Made by a program: the position numbers and the translations under genes. A DNA stretch of 36,780 bases from contig NZ_JHAC01000041.1 in the NCBI RefSeq assembly GCF_000599865.1, forward strand, positions 1 through 36,780, read 5' to 3'. Shown here piece by piece: positions 36,329 through 36,780 of this stretch. Under the pieces are notes generated by a model. That model was not told the DNA's origin. It did no database searches and saw only the letters and a list, made by a program, of their open reading frames with translations. The number at the start of each line of letters is the position of its first letter. Positions within the stretch are counted from its first letter, which is position 1. This DNA comes from Deinococcus phoenicis. GTDB taxonomy: Bacteria > Deinococcota > Deinococci > Deinococcales > Deinococcaceae.

Positions 36329-36780
36329 GTGACTGAACCTTCCACCGCTCTCAGCGTCGGCGCGTTCCGGGAGCAGCTGTGGGACCGGCTGGCGGGCACG
36401 CGGGCCGTGACCTATCCGCTGCCGCCACACGGGCACCACCCCAACTTCGTGCGGGCGCGGGACGCGGCGCGGCAGCTTCTCGCCCACCCGGAGGTCGCGG
36501 GGCTGCAAACACTGATCGTCGGGCCAGAGCGGGTGCTGCTGCCGCTGCGCAAGCTCGCGTTGGGGGCGGGCGTCACGCTGTACGTGCCGCACCAGAACAA
36601 GGCCGGCTGGTACTGGCGGCTACAGGACCCGGCGGGCGCGCAGCTCAGCCGGATGGCGGCGGTGGGCGAACCCCGGCTCCGGCCCGAGGGCGCGCAGGCG
36701 GCGGTCCTCGCCTGCCTCGCGGCGGACCGGCGGGGGGGGGGGGGGGGGAAGGGCTTCGGGGGGGGGGGGCGGGGGGTGAG
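36329..36780 (+). CDS. 5-formyltetrahydrofolate cyclo-ligase-like protein (MTHFS/MTHFSD type), partial
   Basis: The frame runs from the GTG at 36329 to the window end, about 150 codons. It begins with a helical region (FREQLWDRLAG), then VTYPLPPHGHHPNFVRARDAARQL, which matches the fold of the 5-formyl-THF cyclo-ligase family where PNF and AARQL are typical, followed by VGPERVLLPLRKLALGAGVTLYVPHQ, the counterpart of the D.PL.P.R..AL..GK.LY.P block. It resembles the MTHFSD-like subgroup more than true MTHFS. The start lies 40 bases after the acyltransferase gene. The last 50 bases are G tracts, so the C-terminal residues read here are unreliable. Confidence 0.7.
   Translation, partial: MTEPSTALSVGAFREQLWDRLAGTRAVTYPLPPHGHHPNFVRARDAARQLLAHPEVAGLQTLIVGPERVLLPLRKLALGAGVTLYVPHQNKAGWYWRLQDPAGAQLSRMAAVGEPRLRPEGAQAAVLACLAADRRGGGGGKGFGGGGRGV
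36732..36780. other. Poly-G low-quality tail
   Basis: Seventeen G in a row at 36732-36748 and twelve at 36758-36769, then another G-rich block. The expected protein pattern breaks down here. This looks like a sequencing or assembly artefact at a contig end rather than biology. Confidence 0.75.

Overview
The window is very GC-rich bacterial chromosome and reads as Deinococcus or a close relative. The clues are a DR2241-type two-domain sirohydrochlorin chelatase with a C-terminal Fe-S segment, a PriA whose helicase motifs are degraded, a PilF-like pilus ATPase with three N-terminal MshEN-type regions, and about fifteen genes whose start codon sits 6-8 bases after a TANNNT box, as in the leaderless transcripts described for Deinococcus. 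No tRNA, rRNA, CRISPR array, phage or insertion sequence is visible. The right end runs into long G tracts and looks like a poor-quality contig end.

Layout. 1-1600 (minus): an OmpR-type response regulator followed by the 5' part of its histidine kinase, and a small DUF1232 membrane protein. 1593-2041: a non-coding stretch with the rplU promoter and leader. 2042-4153 (plus): ribosomal proteins L21 and L27, then the ribosome-assembly GTPase Obg behind a nested hairpin leader. 4227-6322: a cyclophilin lipoprotein (minus) divergent from cytidylate kinase and a PlsC-like acyltransferase (plus). 6429-10765 (minus): a two-gene secretion operon encoding a lipoprotein with four Ig-like repeats plus a PPC domain, and a large subtilisin-like lipoprotein protease. 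11017-13505 (minus): two overlapping M16 peptidase genes with complementary loss of catalytic motifs. 13576-13751: an intergenic repeat. 13748-16357 (minus): a pseudouridine synthase lacking the usual catalytic Asp, an M20 metallopeptidase and an EF-hand protein. 16542-18857 (plus): the chelatase and a VC0807-like membrane protein. 18903-20234: a metallophosphoesterase and an orphan SMI1/KNR4 immunity-like gene. 20239-26252: PriA (minus) divergent from an EamA transporter and a penicillin-acylase-family enzyme (plus). 26298-28334: a YjbQ-family gene, a second intergenic repeat, and a secreted DUF4403 gene interrupted by an in-frame TGA. 28397-33728 (minus): pgeF, a YqeG-type HAD phosphatase, the pilus assembly ATPase and the retraction ATPase PilT. 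33955-36780 (plus): FabI, an isochorismatase-fold pseudoenzyme, a left-handed beta-helix acyltransferase, and the start of a 5-formyl-THF cyclo-ligase-like gene.

Most of the window is core housekeeping: translation and ribosome assembly, nucleotide and lipid synthesis, replication restart, siroheme/cobalamin metal insertion and type IV pili. No convincing new multi-gene defence or mobile system is visible. The points most worth a second look are a set of apparently inactive or remodelled enzymes (PriA, one M16 subunit, the pseudouridine synthase, the isochorismatase-like protein), the broken DUF4403 gene, two inverted-repeat intergenic elements, the pairing of a subtilase with a separate PPC lipoprotein, and structured leaders before obg and rplU.
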